DNA of 64,000 nucleotides from a virus, in the IMG/VR virus record IMGVR_UViG_3300009508_000011, positions 62,001 through 126,000 of that record; one strand, 5' to 3'. Positions 42,007-49,522 of the stretch are shown piece by piece (position 1 is the stretch's first letter; each line of letters begins with the position of its first letter). The notes beneath the pieces are model-generated. The model worked only from the letters and a program-made list of their open reading frames with translations. It had not been told where the DNA came from and made no database searches. Both the position numbers and the translations under genes were made by a program.

Positions 42007-42803
42007 TGGTCTAGCCTCATTCGTTTAACGGTCGCTTCGTAGTCAGCTTGTGTATCTACACCATGCTTAGGTTCTATCAGCGCCGTCATAGCTTTTATAG
42101 TCATTCCGTTTTCGAGTGCTCTTAGCTGTTCTAGTCCCTCAGTCTGTTCAAGTACTGATGGTGGTAACTTACTAAATTTCCTCAGGGTTTTTACGGTGTA
42201 CCCATACATACCGACATGTCTGTAATATTTAAAATCTTCTACGGTGTTCCTCACGTAGGGGGCAGAGGCCCTAGTAAATAATAGTGCATGGTCTTTTATA
42301 CCAGTTACTACTTTAACAACATTAACATTATTTAAATCTGAAATATCACTTACCTCAGTCTTTAAAGTAACTATGTCGGCATTACTATACTTAGTAGCTA
42401 TAGCTAACTGCTTTATTAACATAGGGTCTATTTCAGGTTCGTCACCCTGAACATTCAACACTACGGTATCGTCAGATAGTCTTAATTTATCACAAGCCTC
42501 TAATAACCTATCGGTTCCAGAGTTATGAAATGGACTAGTTAGTATAGTAGGAACTCCGTGTTTGGATAGTGCCTTGGTTATAGATTTATGGTCTACTGCA
42601 ACCATAACCTTACCTTTACCTATTCCAGCTTTCTTACAAGCATTATACACATGCCACACAAGTGGCTTACCATTAATAGGTAATAGTACCTTACCCGGTA
42701 ATCTGGTAGAACTTATTCTGGCTGGGATTATAACCACCACACCAGAACTATCTTTCTTGAACCATTTAAACTTACCGAGTATAGCATTAAAAATCTTTCT
42801 CAT
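42003..42803 (-). CDS. kdsB: CMP-Kdo synthetase
   Basis: 266 residues. IPARISSTRLPGK (26-38) is the CTP-binding signature of KdsB; LNVQGDEPEI (about 115-124) is the conserved catalytic Asp block; ASAPYVR and YRHVGMYGY, EQLRALENG and the final GVDTQADYE also match. It has an extra basic, hydrophobic N-terminus of about 20 residues compared with E. coli KdsB (248). It activates Kdo with CTP to form CMP-Kdo, the donor for LPS and capsule Kdo transfer. Ribosome-binding site GGGGA. Operon with kdsD. Confidence 0.94.
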   Translation of the reverse strand: MRKIFNAILGKFKWFKKDSSGVVVIIPARISSTRLPGKVLLPINGKPLVWHVYNACKKAGIGKGKVMVAVDHKSITKALSKHGVPTILTSPFHNSGTDRLLEACDKLRLSDDTVVLNVQGDEPEIDPMLIKQLAIATKYSNADIVTLKTEVSDISDLNNVNVVKVVTGIKDHALLFTRASAPYVRNTVEDFKYYRHVGMYGYTVKTLRKFSKLPPSVLEQTEGLEQLRALENGMTIKAMTALIEPKHGVDTQADYEATVKRMRLDQ

Positions 42804-42839
42804 TTTAAATCCCCAGCAATTTTGACATAGGTTAAGGGT

Positions 42840-42896
42840 AGATAATATTTAAAAACGGCATAAGTAGCAGTCTTAGTGACTGCGGACATTTATGAG
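42840..42896. terminator. Bidirectional hairpin flanked by TTATG motifs
   Basis: GCAGTC...GACTGC stem (42867-42882). Minus strand continues with ACTTATGCCGT; plus strand continues with GGACATTTATGAG. It lies upstream of kdsB, in the spacer before the fibre operon. Confidence 0.55.
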
Positions 42897-42902
42897 AAAA
42901 CT

Positions 42903-42920
42903 AGGGGAGCGGCCTCCCCA
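42903..42920. repeat. GC-rich hairpin
   Basis: GGGGAG-CGGC-CTCCCC palindrome in the spacer before the fibre operon; one of four hairpins within 280 bases. Confidence 0.45.
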
Positions 42921-42989
42921 TCATAGTCCGAGGGTGAAACTTGGAAGGAAACAACCTCTTTTAACGTTTCATGAAATTAGGAGACAACG

Positions 42990-43124
42990 ATGAAGGAATC
43001 AAGTCTACCTATAATAATAGTAACGTTGTGTATTTTTTATTCGGTTTATTTACTTGGGCAAAAAAAAAGAAAGGGGACCAGCCCCCCTTTCTTTTACTCT
43101 TACTCTGAAACGGGAGTAGCTTAA
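42990..43124 (+). CDS. Possible small membrane protein
   Basis: 44-codon frame with a good TAGGAG ribosome-binding site. Residues 5-24 (SLPIIIVTLCIFYSVYLLGQ) form a membrane helix. The second half of the frame runs through a strong terminator hairpin (43061-43095), so it may be chance. Low confidence. Confidence 0.35.
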   Translation: MKESSLPIIIVTLCIFYSVYLLGQKKRKGTSPPFFYSYSETGVA

Positions 43125-43131
43125 GCTCCCT
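43060..43131. terminator. Two tandem hairpins, the first a bidirectional terminator
   Basis: GAAAGGGG/CCCCTTTC (43069-43091), flanked by nine A upstream and TTTT downstream, followed by GGGAG/CTCCC (43112-43130). They separate the spacer from the fibre operon. Confidence 0.75.
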
Positions 43132-43198
43132 ATAATAATAACGGTACTGTGTAATAAAATACTTTTTCTATGATGGCTAACAAATCTGGAGTAGAGGC

Positions 43199-43600
43199 AT
43201 GAACGCGGTCGTTATTGGCAATATAGAGTTAATAGACTTAAAGCGAAAGGTAGACGGTCTACGTCTATTTAAACTAACTAAAGAACACATAGATGATGAT
43301 TTCCCTGACTACCCAGTCCCGGAAGGATTTATTGTTAATGGTGCATCTGTACCTAAGTTCTTACGTGATATAATCTCACCAACTGGTGAGTTGTTTAGGG
43401 CCTCTGTTCCACATGACTATTTTTACTCTAGTAAGGTAGTTAGTAGATGGAAGGCGGATAAAATATTCCGTAAGATAGTTCTAGATGATACCGGTAATCA
43501 TTTCTTAGCATGGGGTGCATGGTCTGGCGTTAGATGCGTTGGTTGGCGCAACTGGAATAAGAAAAGAAATGATATCCAGCAAGTTTATTTAAAAGCATAA
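43199..43600 (+). CDS. DUF1353-family phage protein
   Basis: 133 residues. The block VPEGFIVNGASVPKFLRDII (about 40-59) and SVPHDYFYSSKVV (about 69-81) follow the DUF1353 pattern (GF.tdGASVP...HDylY). The family is found in phages, often near tail or lysis genes, with no known function. First gene of the fibre operon; ribosome-binding site GGAG. Confidence 0.75.
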   Translation: MNAVVIGNIELIDLKRKVDGLRLFKLTKEHIDDDFPDYPVPEGFIVNGASVPKFLRDIISPTGELFRASVPHDYFYSSKVVSRWKADKIFRKIVLDDTGNHFLAWGAWSGVRCVGWRNWNKKRNDIQQVYLKA

Positions 43601-43610
43601 GGAGTCCGTT

Positions 43611-44156
43611 ATGTCGGTAATCAGTGCTGTATGTTACCTAGACGATGATAACAAAGTTGTAGGTATAAAGTACGAAGCAGAAAAGTTTAAAGTGAATGAA
43701 GGTGAGGTTACTGCAAACACAATAGCTTATCCGTACACTAGGGTTTTCCCAATAGAGTTCTTGGTTGTCGACGGTGACCCCTTAGCAGTAAGAGTTCTAA
43801 CATCAGCCGAAGTTGAGTTTTTAGCAGCAGTAGCTGAAGGCGAAGCATGTCGTGATGAGTATATTGAGAAACCAATTATAGTCCATGGTGGTTTATGGAA
43901 AATGGAATCCAAGGATAGGGCTAATATTCAAGATGGCATAGACGAAGCTGATTTAGTTGGTCTACCAGATGACTATGAGCAAGATTGGATTATGGCCGAT
44001 GGTAGTATCTTCAGGGCCACACCACTTAAATTGAAGCAAGTGTTGTCTGCATATCGTCAGCGTAAGCAGGAAATATTCAACCACTACATAACATGGCTTA
44101 GTGGTGGGGCTGTTGATGACTTTGATTGTACTGCTTCCAACACATATACATTTTAA
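43611..44156 (+). CDS. Tail-fibre-associated protein with DUF4376-like C-terminus
   Basis: 181 residues, ribosome-binding site AAGGAG. The C-terminal half (KDRANIQDGIDEADLV then WIMADGSIFRATPLKLKQVL) has the pattern of DUF4376 proteins, which sit at phage fibre or fibre-assembly genes. The N-terminal half is beta-rich (TANTIAYPYTRVFPIEFLVV). A fibre or chaperone role is likely. Confidence 0.6.
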   Translation: MSVISAVCYLDDDNKVVGIKYEAEKFKVNEGEVTANTIAYPYTRVFPIEFLVVDGDPLAVRVLTSAEVEFLAAVAEGEACRDEYIEKPIIVHGGLWKMESKDRANIQDGIDEADLVGLPDDYEQDWIMADGSIFRATPLKLKQVLSAYRQRKQEIFNHYITWLSGGAVDDFDCTASNTYTF

Positions 44157-44169
44157 GGGGCAGTGAATC

Positions 44170-44772
44170 ATGGCTGGAACAGTTATAGTTAAAAATGGCT
44201 TAGAGGCAGATAGACCCAATGTAACGCCTGGAGTAGGGGAATGGATTTACGCTACTGATTCTAAACGTACGTATATGGGTGATGGTTCTACACCCGGTGG
44301 TGTTAGTGTAAGTAGAAAACATTTTGAAGTACCTACCATTGGGGACATACAAAACATTGAATATGTAAGTGATGGGGATACTTGCGACACTGAAGACACC
44401 AGTGATGTATTTATGTATGTCAATGGAACATGGATAAATATACTAGCAAGTGCAGTAGTTACACCCGTGACTGTTGAACCAACTTTAAATAAGGGTTGTG
44501 TAAACTATGGTAGCCCATTTTCAAATATAAGATACTCTAAGGTAAATAACGTAGTATACTTGGAAGGTGGTTGCTCCATAACGAATGGACCACTTAATAT
44601 ATTTACCTTACCTGCGGGCTTTAGACCAGATGGTTATATATTATCTAGTAACTATAGTCAGCGTGGACTTATCAGGGTGGATATTAATACAGCTGGTGAA
44701 GTAAGGGTATACACTAGTAGTTATCTATCGTGGCTACATTTAAATATTCAATTCCTTATTAGTGGTGGTTAA
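44170..44772 (+). CDS. Tail-fibre-like protein with GDGxTPGG module
   Basis: 200 residues. KNGLEADRPNVTPGVGEW (about 8-25) and YMGDGSTPGG (about 36-45) match the N-terminal domain of the major tropism determinant and many fibre proteins. The C-terminal half is beta-rich and Gly/Asn-rich (YLEGGCSITNGPLNI). Short for a full fibre, so it may be a small tip or spike subunit. The same module is in the next gene and in 21898-22626. Confidence 0.72.
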   Translation: MAGTVIVKNGLEADRPNVTPGVGEWIYATDSKRTYMGDGSTPGGVSVSRKHFEVPTIGDIQNIEYVSDGDTCDTEDTSDVFMYVNGTWINILASAVVTPVTVEPTLNKGCVNYGSPFSNIRYSKVNNVVYLEGGCSITNGPLNIFTLPAGFRPDGYILSSNYSQRGLIRVDINTAGEVRVYTSSYLSWLHLNIQFLISGG

Positions 44773-44773
44773 G

Positions 44774-45418
44774 ATGTCAAAAAAATTAGGTAATGTGCTA
44801 AACATTGGACAGGCACTAAGTTACCCTATCTCGGAGAATAGACACGTCATCCTAGACGATGGTATCGTAGTGATAGATGTCCTAACTAAAGAGATTTACG
44901 TTGGGGATGGCGTAACGCCAGGGGGGAATCTACCCAGCGAGGCTATATGGAAAGTTACCAGTTTGGATGAGATGGATAACTTAGTACATATGGTTGGTGA
45001 TTATATATTAGTCGGCGGTGAGGTTTATCATCGGGTTACTAATTCTGGTATTGTACCTTTGGAGTTATTAGCAACGGAAGAGTATGGTAACTTGGATGGG
45101 TGGACTACTTTAGAATTATATACTGGATGGTCTATAAGTCAAGATGCTGTTGGGGATGCTAGGGTACGTAAAGACGGTAACCTAGTAACCATTGATGCAG
45201 TACTTAAAAAGGACAAGAGTTCAGATTGGTCTCCATTCAGACTACCTACTTGGGCAAGGCCTAACAAAACTGTATACCAGACTATTGAAGTTAATACTAG
45301 TCGTGGAGCAGACCCGTTAGTAATATACCCAGATGGGTACCTGTACCCTCGTAAAATCTATACTAAGAAAGTTAGTCGTGTTTCAATACAGATTACATTC
45401 TGGATAGATACTGTGTAG
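44774..45418 (+). CDS. Second tail-fibre-like protein with GDGxTPGG module
   Basis: 214 residues from the ATG at 44774, one base after the upstream stop. ISENRHVILDDGIVVIDV and EIYVGDGVTPGG (about 42-53) repeat the module of the previous gene, followed by a similar middle (SLDEMDNLVHMVGDYILVGG). The C-terminal half is beta-rich and different, which would suit receptor-binding variation. Last gene of the operon. Confidence 0.72.
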   Translation: MSKKLGNVLNIGQALSYPISENRHVILDDGIVVIDVLTKEIYVGDGVTPGGNLPSEAIWKVTSLDEMDNLVHMVGDYILVGGEVYHRVTNSGIVPLELLATEEYGNLDGWTTLELYTGWSISQDAVGDARVRKDGNLVTIDAVLKKDKSSDWSPFRLPTWARPNKTVYQTIEVNTSRGADPLVIYPDGYLYPRKIYTKKVSRVSIQITFWIDTV

Positions 45419-45457
45419 GTAAAAAAAATAAGGAGGGTATTAGCCCTCCTTATTTAT
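45419..45457. terminator. Bidirectional terminator
   Basis: AAGGAGGG-TATTAG-CCCTCCTT (45430-45451). Plus strand continues TATTTATGTCGT; minus strand continues ATTTTTTTT. It separates the fibre operon from the convergent DHFR gene. Confidence 0.88.
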
Positions 45458-45463
45458 GTCGTA

Positions 45464-46351
45464 TCAATAAGTCTTCGATAACTTACCTTGGATGCTAAAG
45501 TTCCAACGGTCGCGAATAATGTGTTCTTCTAGAGAACCTTTTATCTTGTTGGATAACCAGATGTTAAATACCACCGGCTTACCTTTATCGTCGCAATCTT
45601 TAACCATGTGTGTATCTAGGTTATAGTAATTGTCAGCATTAAGAATAGGACCGAATGTATCTGTTGGGTAACTACCGTAGATTATGGTCTCGTAAATTAC
45701 ATCAGCCATTGGTAACCATTGTTGATAACAATAACCGCCGCCAATAACAATTAGGTCGGTATCAGTGTGTTCTTCCAACAACGTAGGTACGTCTGGATAA
45801 TAGAAATCGTCAGTACCCTCAATTGGAGTCTTAACGCTTACGTTAGTGGTTAGTACTGCAAACTTACGGTCAGGTAAAGAAGGTAACCCTTCGTAGGTAT
45901 GTCTACCCACAACTAACAAAGCATCAGGGTTATGTGTAGTTACACCCTTAAACCATTTAAGGTCAGTGGGGTAGTCACGTCCCCATGGTAAGTCACCTTT
46001 ATGCCCAATGCCATGGTTGTATGTTCTAGCCCATATTAAGGCAATGACACCTGAGTGTCCATAGTGGTCACGTAGTCCAGCACGACTAGCATCGATGTTT
46101 GCATTTTGATAAAAGATATTACCCATATCACCCGGTAGGTAAACCTTGTGACCACAACTATTACACACATGTGGGAAGTTTGATTCTTCTGGAGTCTCGC
46201 CCATTTGAATCTCACCTTCTGGGTCTGTTCTATAAGAACCACCGTCACAGTTAGTACACATTACTACATTTACTTGAGCCTTCATTGGTACAAGTACTGT
46301 TTTTACATTATCCGGATTAAGTACCGGTATTTCTTTTTGTTCTTCAGTCAC
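45464..46351 (-). CDS. folA: Dihydrofolate reductase with N-terminal zinc ribbon
   Basis: 295 residues, GTG start with GGAG. Residues 32-66 hold CxxC...CxxC (Cys32, 35, 63, 66), a zinc ribbon not normally found in DHFR. The DHFR domain follows: IALIWA, NHGIGHKGDLPW (112-123), catalytic Asp130 in PTDLKWFK, GRHTYEGLP and IVIGGGYCYQQWLP (NADPH-binding). It reduces dihydrofolate made by thymidylate synthase, encoded 11 bases upstream. About 50 extra C-terminal residues are also present. Confidence 0.9.
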   Translation of the reverse strand: MTEEQKEIPVLNPDNVKTVLVPMKAQVNVVMCTNCDGGSYRTDPEGEIQMGETPEESNFPHVCNSCGHKVYLPGDMGNIFYQNANIDASRAGLRDHYGHSGVIALIWARTYNHGIGHKGDLPWGRDYPTDLKWFKGVTTHNPDALLVVGRHTYEGLPSLPDRKFAVLTTNVSVKTPIEGTDDFYYPDVPTLLEEHTDTDLIVIGGGYCYQQWLPMADVIYETIIYGSYPTDTFGPILNADNYYNLDTHMVKDCDDKGKPVVFNIWLSNKIKGSLEEHIIRDRWNFSIQGKLSKTY

Positions 46352-46362
46352 TTTAATGACTC

Positions 46363-47292
46363 CTATACGCTAAACGGGTATTTGATTGGGTCTTGCGGTA
46401 CATAGTTCTCAACCTTGAAATCGTTTGGCGATAACCAGGTTTCTACGTCTTCAAGAGTATTTAAATTATCAGGTAAAATCAACCTAGGTATCTCAGTGCT
46501 AGGTTCACGCTTCATGTGTTCCTTAAACAATTCTAACTGGTCTTCATACACATGGGCATTAACTATCTTGTGGAAAGCTTTAGCTGGTGTATGTCCTGTT
46601 ATCTTAGCCATGACTGCTAATAATGTAAATACCTGAACTTGATTATAGTTCAGACCTAATGGTACATCGCAAGAACGTTGCGTGGCATGTAGATACAGTT
46701 TACCGTTAACTAATGAGAATTGGTACCCGAACATACAAGGACGTAGGCAACCCATATGTTCTTCACCAGGGTTCCACATCATTAAGATTTCACCACGGTC
46801 ATCAATACCTTTCTTAAGGTTATTGTAAACTTTACGTAGTTGGTCAATTGAATCGTTTTTGACATAGCCAGTTTTATCTTGGAATATCTCAGGTATTCGC
46901 CAGTCTCTTAATTGTGGACCATAACAACGACCCATAAATTTAGGTGCTGGGTAATCAAACGTTTGTGTACCGTGACGTTTGTGCTGATGTGCCTGAAGAC
47001 GAAATGGACTATGTAACCACACTGGTGCAGTTGAGTTAGCATTCCATGACTTAGTACCCAAAGCTTCAAATTTCTCAGCGTCGTCCCAACCACGGAGGTA
47101 TCCAATTAGTTCAGCAATGGCACCTACCCAATTACTATCTCTAGTAGTTGGTAATGGGAATTCACCTTTACCCACATCATACGTCAAATTAGCGTCTATT
47201 AGAACAAGACAGTTCTTACCAGTTCTCTCATTAAAAACTATCTCGCCTTCGTCTAGGATTTTTCTACCTAGTTCAATATATTGCTTAGTCAT
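46363..47292 (-). CDS. thyA: Thymidylate synthase
   Basis: 309 residues. The catalytic Cys186 lies in RPCMFGYQF; the dUMP-binding block is QRSCDVPLGLNYNQ (205-218); GRCYGPQLRDWR (121-132) and NAHVYEDQLELFKEHMKREP, and the C-terminal region, also match. Converts dUMP to dTMP using methylene-tetrahydrofolate. It is 11 bases from the DHFR gene, so the folate cycle is coupled. Start supported by AAGGT. Confidence 0.95.
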   Translation of the reverse strand: MTKQYIELGRKILDEGEIVFNERTGKNCLVLIDANLTYDVGKGEFPLPTTRDSNWVGAIAELIGYLRGWDDAEKFEALGTKSWNANSTAPVWLHSPFRLQAHQHKRHGTQTFDYPAPKFMGRCYGPQLRDWRIPEIFQDKTGYVKNDSIDQLRKVYNNLKKGIDDRGEILMMWNPGEEHMGCLRPCMFGYQFSLVNGKLYLHATQRSCDVPLGLNYNQVQVFTLLAVMAKITGHTPAKAFHKIVNAHVYEDQLELFKEHMKREPSTEIPRLILPDNLNTLEDVETWLSPNDFKVENYVPQDPIKYPFSV

Positions 47293-47305
47293 CTAGTTAC
47301 CTTAC

Positions 47306-47701
47306 CTAACGTCTTGTTACAAAAAAACCAGCAGCCATACCAATCACGATATAGAGCGGTAAATCATCAAAGAATGCCATTTGTTCTTCCATTGGCAATT
47401 CAGATATGTAGTTAATGCCATATACACCTAAGGCACCAAGTACTAAAATAATTACTATTAAGAGACTGTTAAAACCAAGTCCGTACCTATCAGATACACG
47501 ACGAGTGGGTTTACCATCTTTATTAGTTGTCCAATTGTCGCCCTTACGATGACGGTCCGTAGGTATTGGCGCACAGGATGGCCATACCGTTGAGCTATCC
47601 ATACCAGATATAAATGTAGTGTTAGTGAATTTGGACACTTGTTCAGTATCTATCTCATTCCACTTGGTTATCTTTTCAGCATTGTTATTCTGATTGTTCA
47701 T
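47306..47701 (-). CDS. Unknown 131-aa protein with two C-terminal membrane spans
   Basis: Hydrophilic first 75 residues, then two hydrophobic segments (about 78-94, LLIVIILVLGALGVYGI, and 112-128, LPLYIVIGMAAGFFVT) and an Arg end. The ATG overlaps the QueC-like gene's stop by 17 bases. Probably an inner-membrane protein with a cytoplasmic domain. Function unknown. Confidence 0.7.
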   Translation of the reverse strand: MNNQNNNAEKITKWNEIDTEQVSKFTNTTFISGMDSSTVWPSCAPIPTDRHRKGDNWTTNKDGKPTRRVSDRYGLGFNSLLIVIILVLGALGVYGINYISELPMEEQMAFFDDLPLYIVIGMAAGFFVTRR

Positions 47702-48776
47702 TGGTTGCTTCCCCAGTCCGTTGATGAACCAGCTCTATATGGTCATTCAACTCTACGTCATAGTACCCATTGTCTACTAGGTACGTTAATTTACGAGCCT
47801 TGTATTCAGACCCATTTACGATAATACTATCAGATGGCAATTCTTCCATATGTTCAAAGTCAACATCGTTTAATGTTGTTCCTGTACACATACCAAGATA
47901 GATGACCACTATACTATCTATAGTTACCTTTAGTGGGTTACTACCACGGTAGAATGTATCCGTCCCATCACCAAACTCAGCTTCAATAGTAATGTAAAAA
48001 CTATTTACAGATTCTGTTTCTTTAACATATACTAACCTGCGAGCTTTATCCTCAACGGAACTAGTAAGTAAGGAGGCGAAGGCATCTTTACCGTTTTTAC
48101 TATCTGCCCTAGGTTGCAATATACTTAATCCGGCACCATGAGATGCTATGCATGATGGACAAGTACCGCAACCATAGATAACTCCACCAATTTTAGTAGT
48201 CTGTTCACAGAACGACACATAATCGATAATTGGTTTCATTCTATTTGATTCGGTGTATCCATGAATCCATTCCGCAACAGTTGCCTTACTGGTCTTTGTG
48301 AGTGGAAATATTAATTCAGGTAACTTAGCCTTGTCCTTTATATTCCACCCCATTGACTTCCATTGTTTCTTTAGATTGGGAATCATCATGATGTTATCAT
48401 CAGATACGGCACCTATAGCTACGTAGTCTGTATCCATAGGAGTTAATAGAGACGACAGGTAAAGCCACAGTTGTTTCTGTGACCATCTAAAATTATTGGG
48501 CCACGCTAAGAAACCATCTATACTAGGAAACTTAAATGTTTGAAACTTAATCTTGTCGTATAAATCTGAATCTCGTATGGCAGTCTTTATTAGATGTCTG
48601 CTATATTTCTCATGATTAGGGTTGGGCATGTTTTCAGCCTGTATACTAAGTGCAGTTACCTCAGCGCCAGCATCCGCCATCGCCAGTAACAGACCAGTTG
48701 AATCCAATCCACCTGACCAAGGTATAACTACCTTCTTACCCTTAAACTTCTTAAGGTTGGGCATTTTATCAAACAT
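47685..48776 (-). CDS. queC: QueC-like PP-loop ATPase
   Basis: 363 residues; ATG at 48776 preferred (TAGGTAA upstream). VVIPWSGGLDST (16-27) is the PP-loop signature of N-type ATP pyrophosphatases, and a Cys cluster FCEQTTK...YGCGTCPSC (about 207-227) matches the zinc site of QueC. QueC makes preQ0 for queuosine or for 7-deazaguanine DNA modification in phages. The C-terminal 130 residues have no counterpart in QueC (about 230 aa). Other pathway genes (queD, queE, dpdA) are not in this window. A related PP-loop function cannot be excluded. Confidence 0.72.
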   Translation of the reverse strand: MFDKMPNLKKFKGKKVVIPWSGGLDSTGLLLAMADAGAEVTALSIQAENMPNPNHEKYSRHLIKTAIRDSDLYDKIKFQTFKFPSIDGFLAWPNNFRWSQKQLWLYLSSLLTPMDTDYVAIGAVSDDNIMMIPNLKKQWKSMGWNIKDKAKLPELIFPLTKTSKATVAEWIHGYTESNRMKPIIDYVSFCEQTTKIGGVIYGCGTCPSCIASHGAGLSILQPRADSKNGKDAFASLLTSSVEDKARRLVYVKETESVNSFYITIEAEFGDGTDTFYRGSNPLKVTIDSIVVIYLGMCTGTTLNDVDFEHMEELPSDSIIVNGSEYKARKLTYLVDNGYYDVELNDHIELVHQRTGEATNEQSE

Positions 48777-49260
48777 CACTATTACCTACAAATTGACGAC
48801 AAGGTATTTCCTTATCTATTAAAAACTTCTTACCATCATGTTTGGTGTAATCGTTATCATCTGGTAAGCTATCTGGACTACTTAGGAAATCATTTAGATA
48901 CCAGACTTCCTTAATACCAAGAAGATATAAACTTTTAGCACATTCGATACACGGAGCATGGGTTAGGAATACTATACCACCAGTTGCAACTATTCCAGTC
49001 CTAGATAGTTTATCCAGTGAATTACGTTCTGCATGGATTACCTCTGGTCTAGTCTTACCTGCTAATGTAGGATGGTCTAAATCATATTCACATTTATTGG
49101 AAGAACCTGGAGGCATACCGTTCCAACCTACTGAGATTAAACCATTGGTTGTGACCAATACACTACCAACCTTTCTCTTTTCAGCAGCGGACTCCTGAGA
49201 GCACCTAACGGCCATGTCCATGTACAATTGAAAGTACTTGGACTTAAGTGGGTCTATCAT
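48769..49260 (-). CDS. dCMP deaminase-like protein
   Basis: 163 residues. Zinc-binding HAE (76-78) and APCIECAKSLY (102-112) form the cytidine/deoxycytidylate deaminase site; CEYDLDH (57-63) is the additional region typical of dCMP deaminases. It deaminates dCMP to dUMP, feeding thymidylate synthase. Ribosome-binding site AGGAA. Overlaps the QueC-like gene by 8 bases. Confidence 0.88.
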   Translation of the reverse strand: MIDPLKSKYFQLYMDMAVRCSQESAAEKRKVGSVLVTTNGLISVGWNGMPPGSSNKCEYDLDHPTLAGKTRPEVIHAERNSLDKLSRTGIVATGGIVFLTHAPCIECAKSLYLLGIKEVWYLNDFLSSPDSLPDDNDYTKHDGKKFLIDKEIPCRQFVGNSDV

Positions 49261-49289
49261 TTTTTAATTCCTGTTATTCTATAAAGTAA

Positions 49290-49325
49290 TAATAGTTCTA
49301 TATCATAATTACCGACAGTAATTTT
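49290..49325 (-). promoter_or_regulatory. Promoter-like element upstream of dCMP deaminase
   Basis: Minus strand: AAAAATTACTG followed by ATTATGATATAG, 45-65 bases ahead of the start. It resembles the elements upstream of the genes at 11035, 19507 and 58772. Confidence 0.4.
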
Positions 49326-49330
49326 TAGAT

Positions 49331-49394
49331 GGACGGCATAAGTGAGGGGAATGTCCCCTAGGCAAAAAAAAGAGGAGCCCAGAGGCGGCTCCTC
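49331..49394 (-). terminator. T-tract terminator followed by a second hairpin and CTTATGCCGT
   Basis: GAGGAGCC...GGCTCCTC (49372-49394), then eight T, then AGGGG-ACATT-CCCCT (49345-49359) followed by CACTTATGCCGTCC. Two kinds of terminator in tandem, downstream of the gene ending at 49523. Confidence 0.75.
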
Positions 49395-49522
49395 AAATGG
49401 TGAGGGTCGCGAATCCTCTCTTGTGGACGCTCTAGTTGACTTAGAATAAAAAACAGAGAGACGCAAACTACGTTCTCTCCGTAAGGGGAGTGTCCGGGGA
49501 GGAGGCACTCCTGCGCTAATCG
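49395..49522 (-). other. Gene-free hairpin-rich spacer
   Basis: Contains GAGAGA...TCTCTC (about 49455-49480) and GGAGTG...CACTCC (about 49487-49511) ahead of the terminators. It could be a structured 3' UTR or a small RNA. A reading frame crossing it on the minus strand is Arg/Ser/Pro-rich and runs through the terminators, so I do not count it as a gene. Confidence 0.35.

Noticed and set aside
43060-43131. Repeated hairpins considered as a CRISPR array
   Set aside because: The hairpins differ in sequence and there are no regularly spaced direct repeats.
49257-49508. An 83-codon minus-strand frame rich in Arg, Ser and Pro
   Set aside because: It runs through two terminator hairpins and has no ribosome-binding site or phage-like composition.
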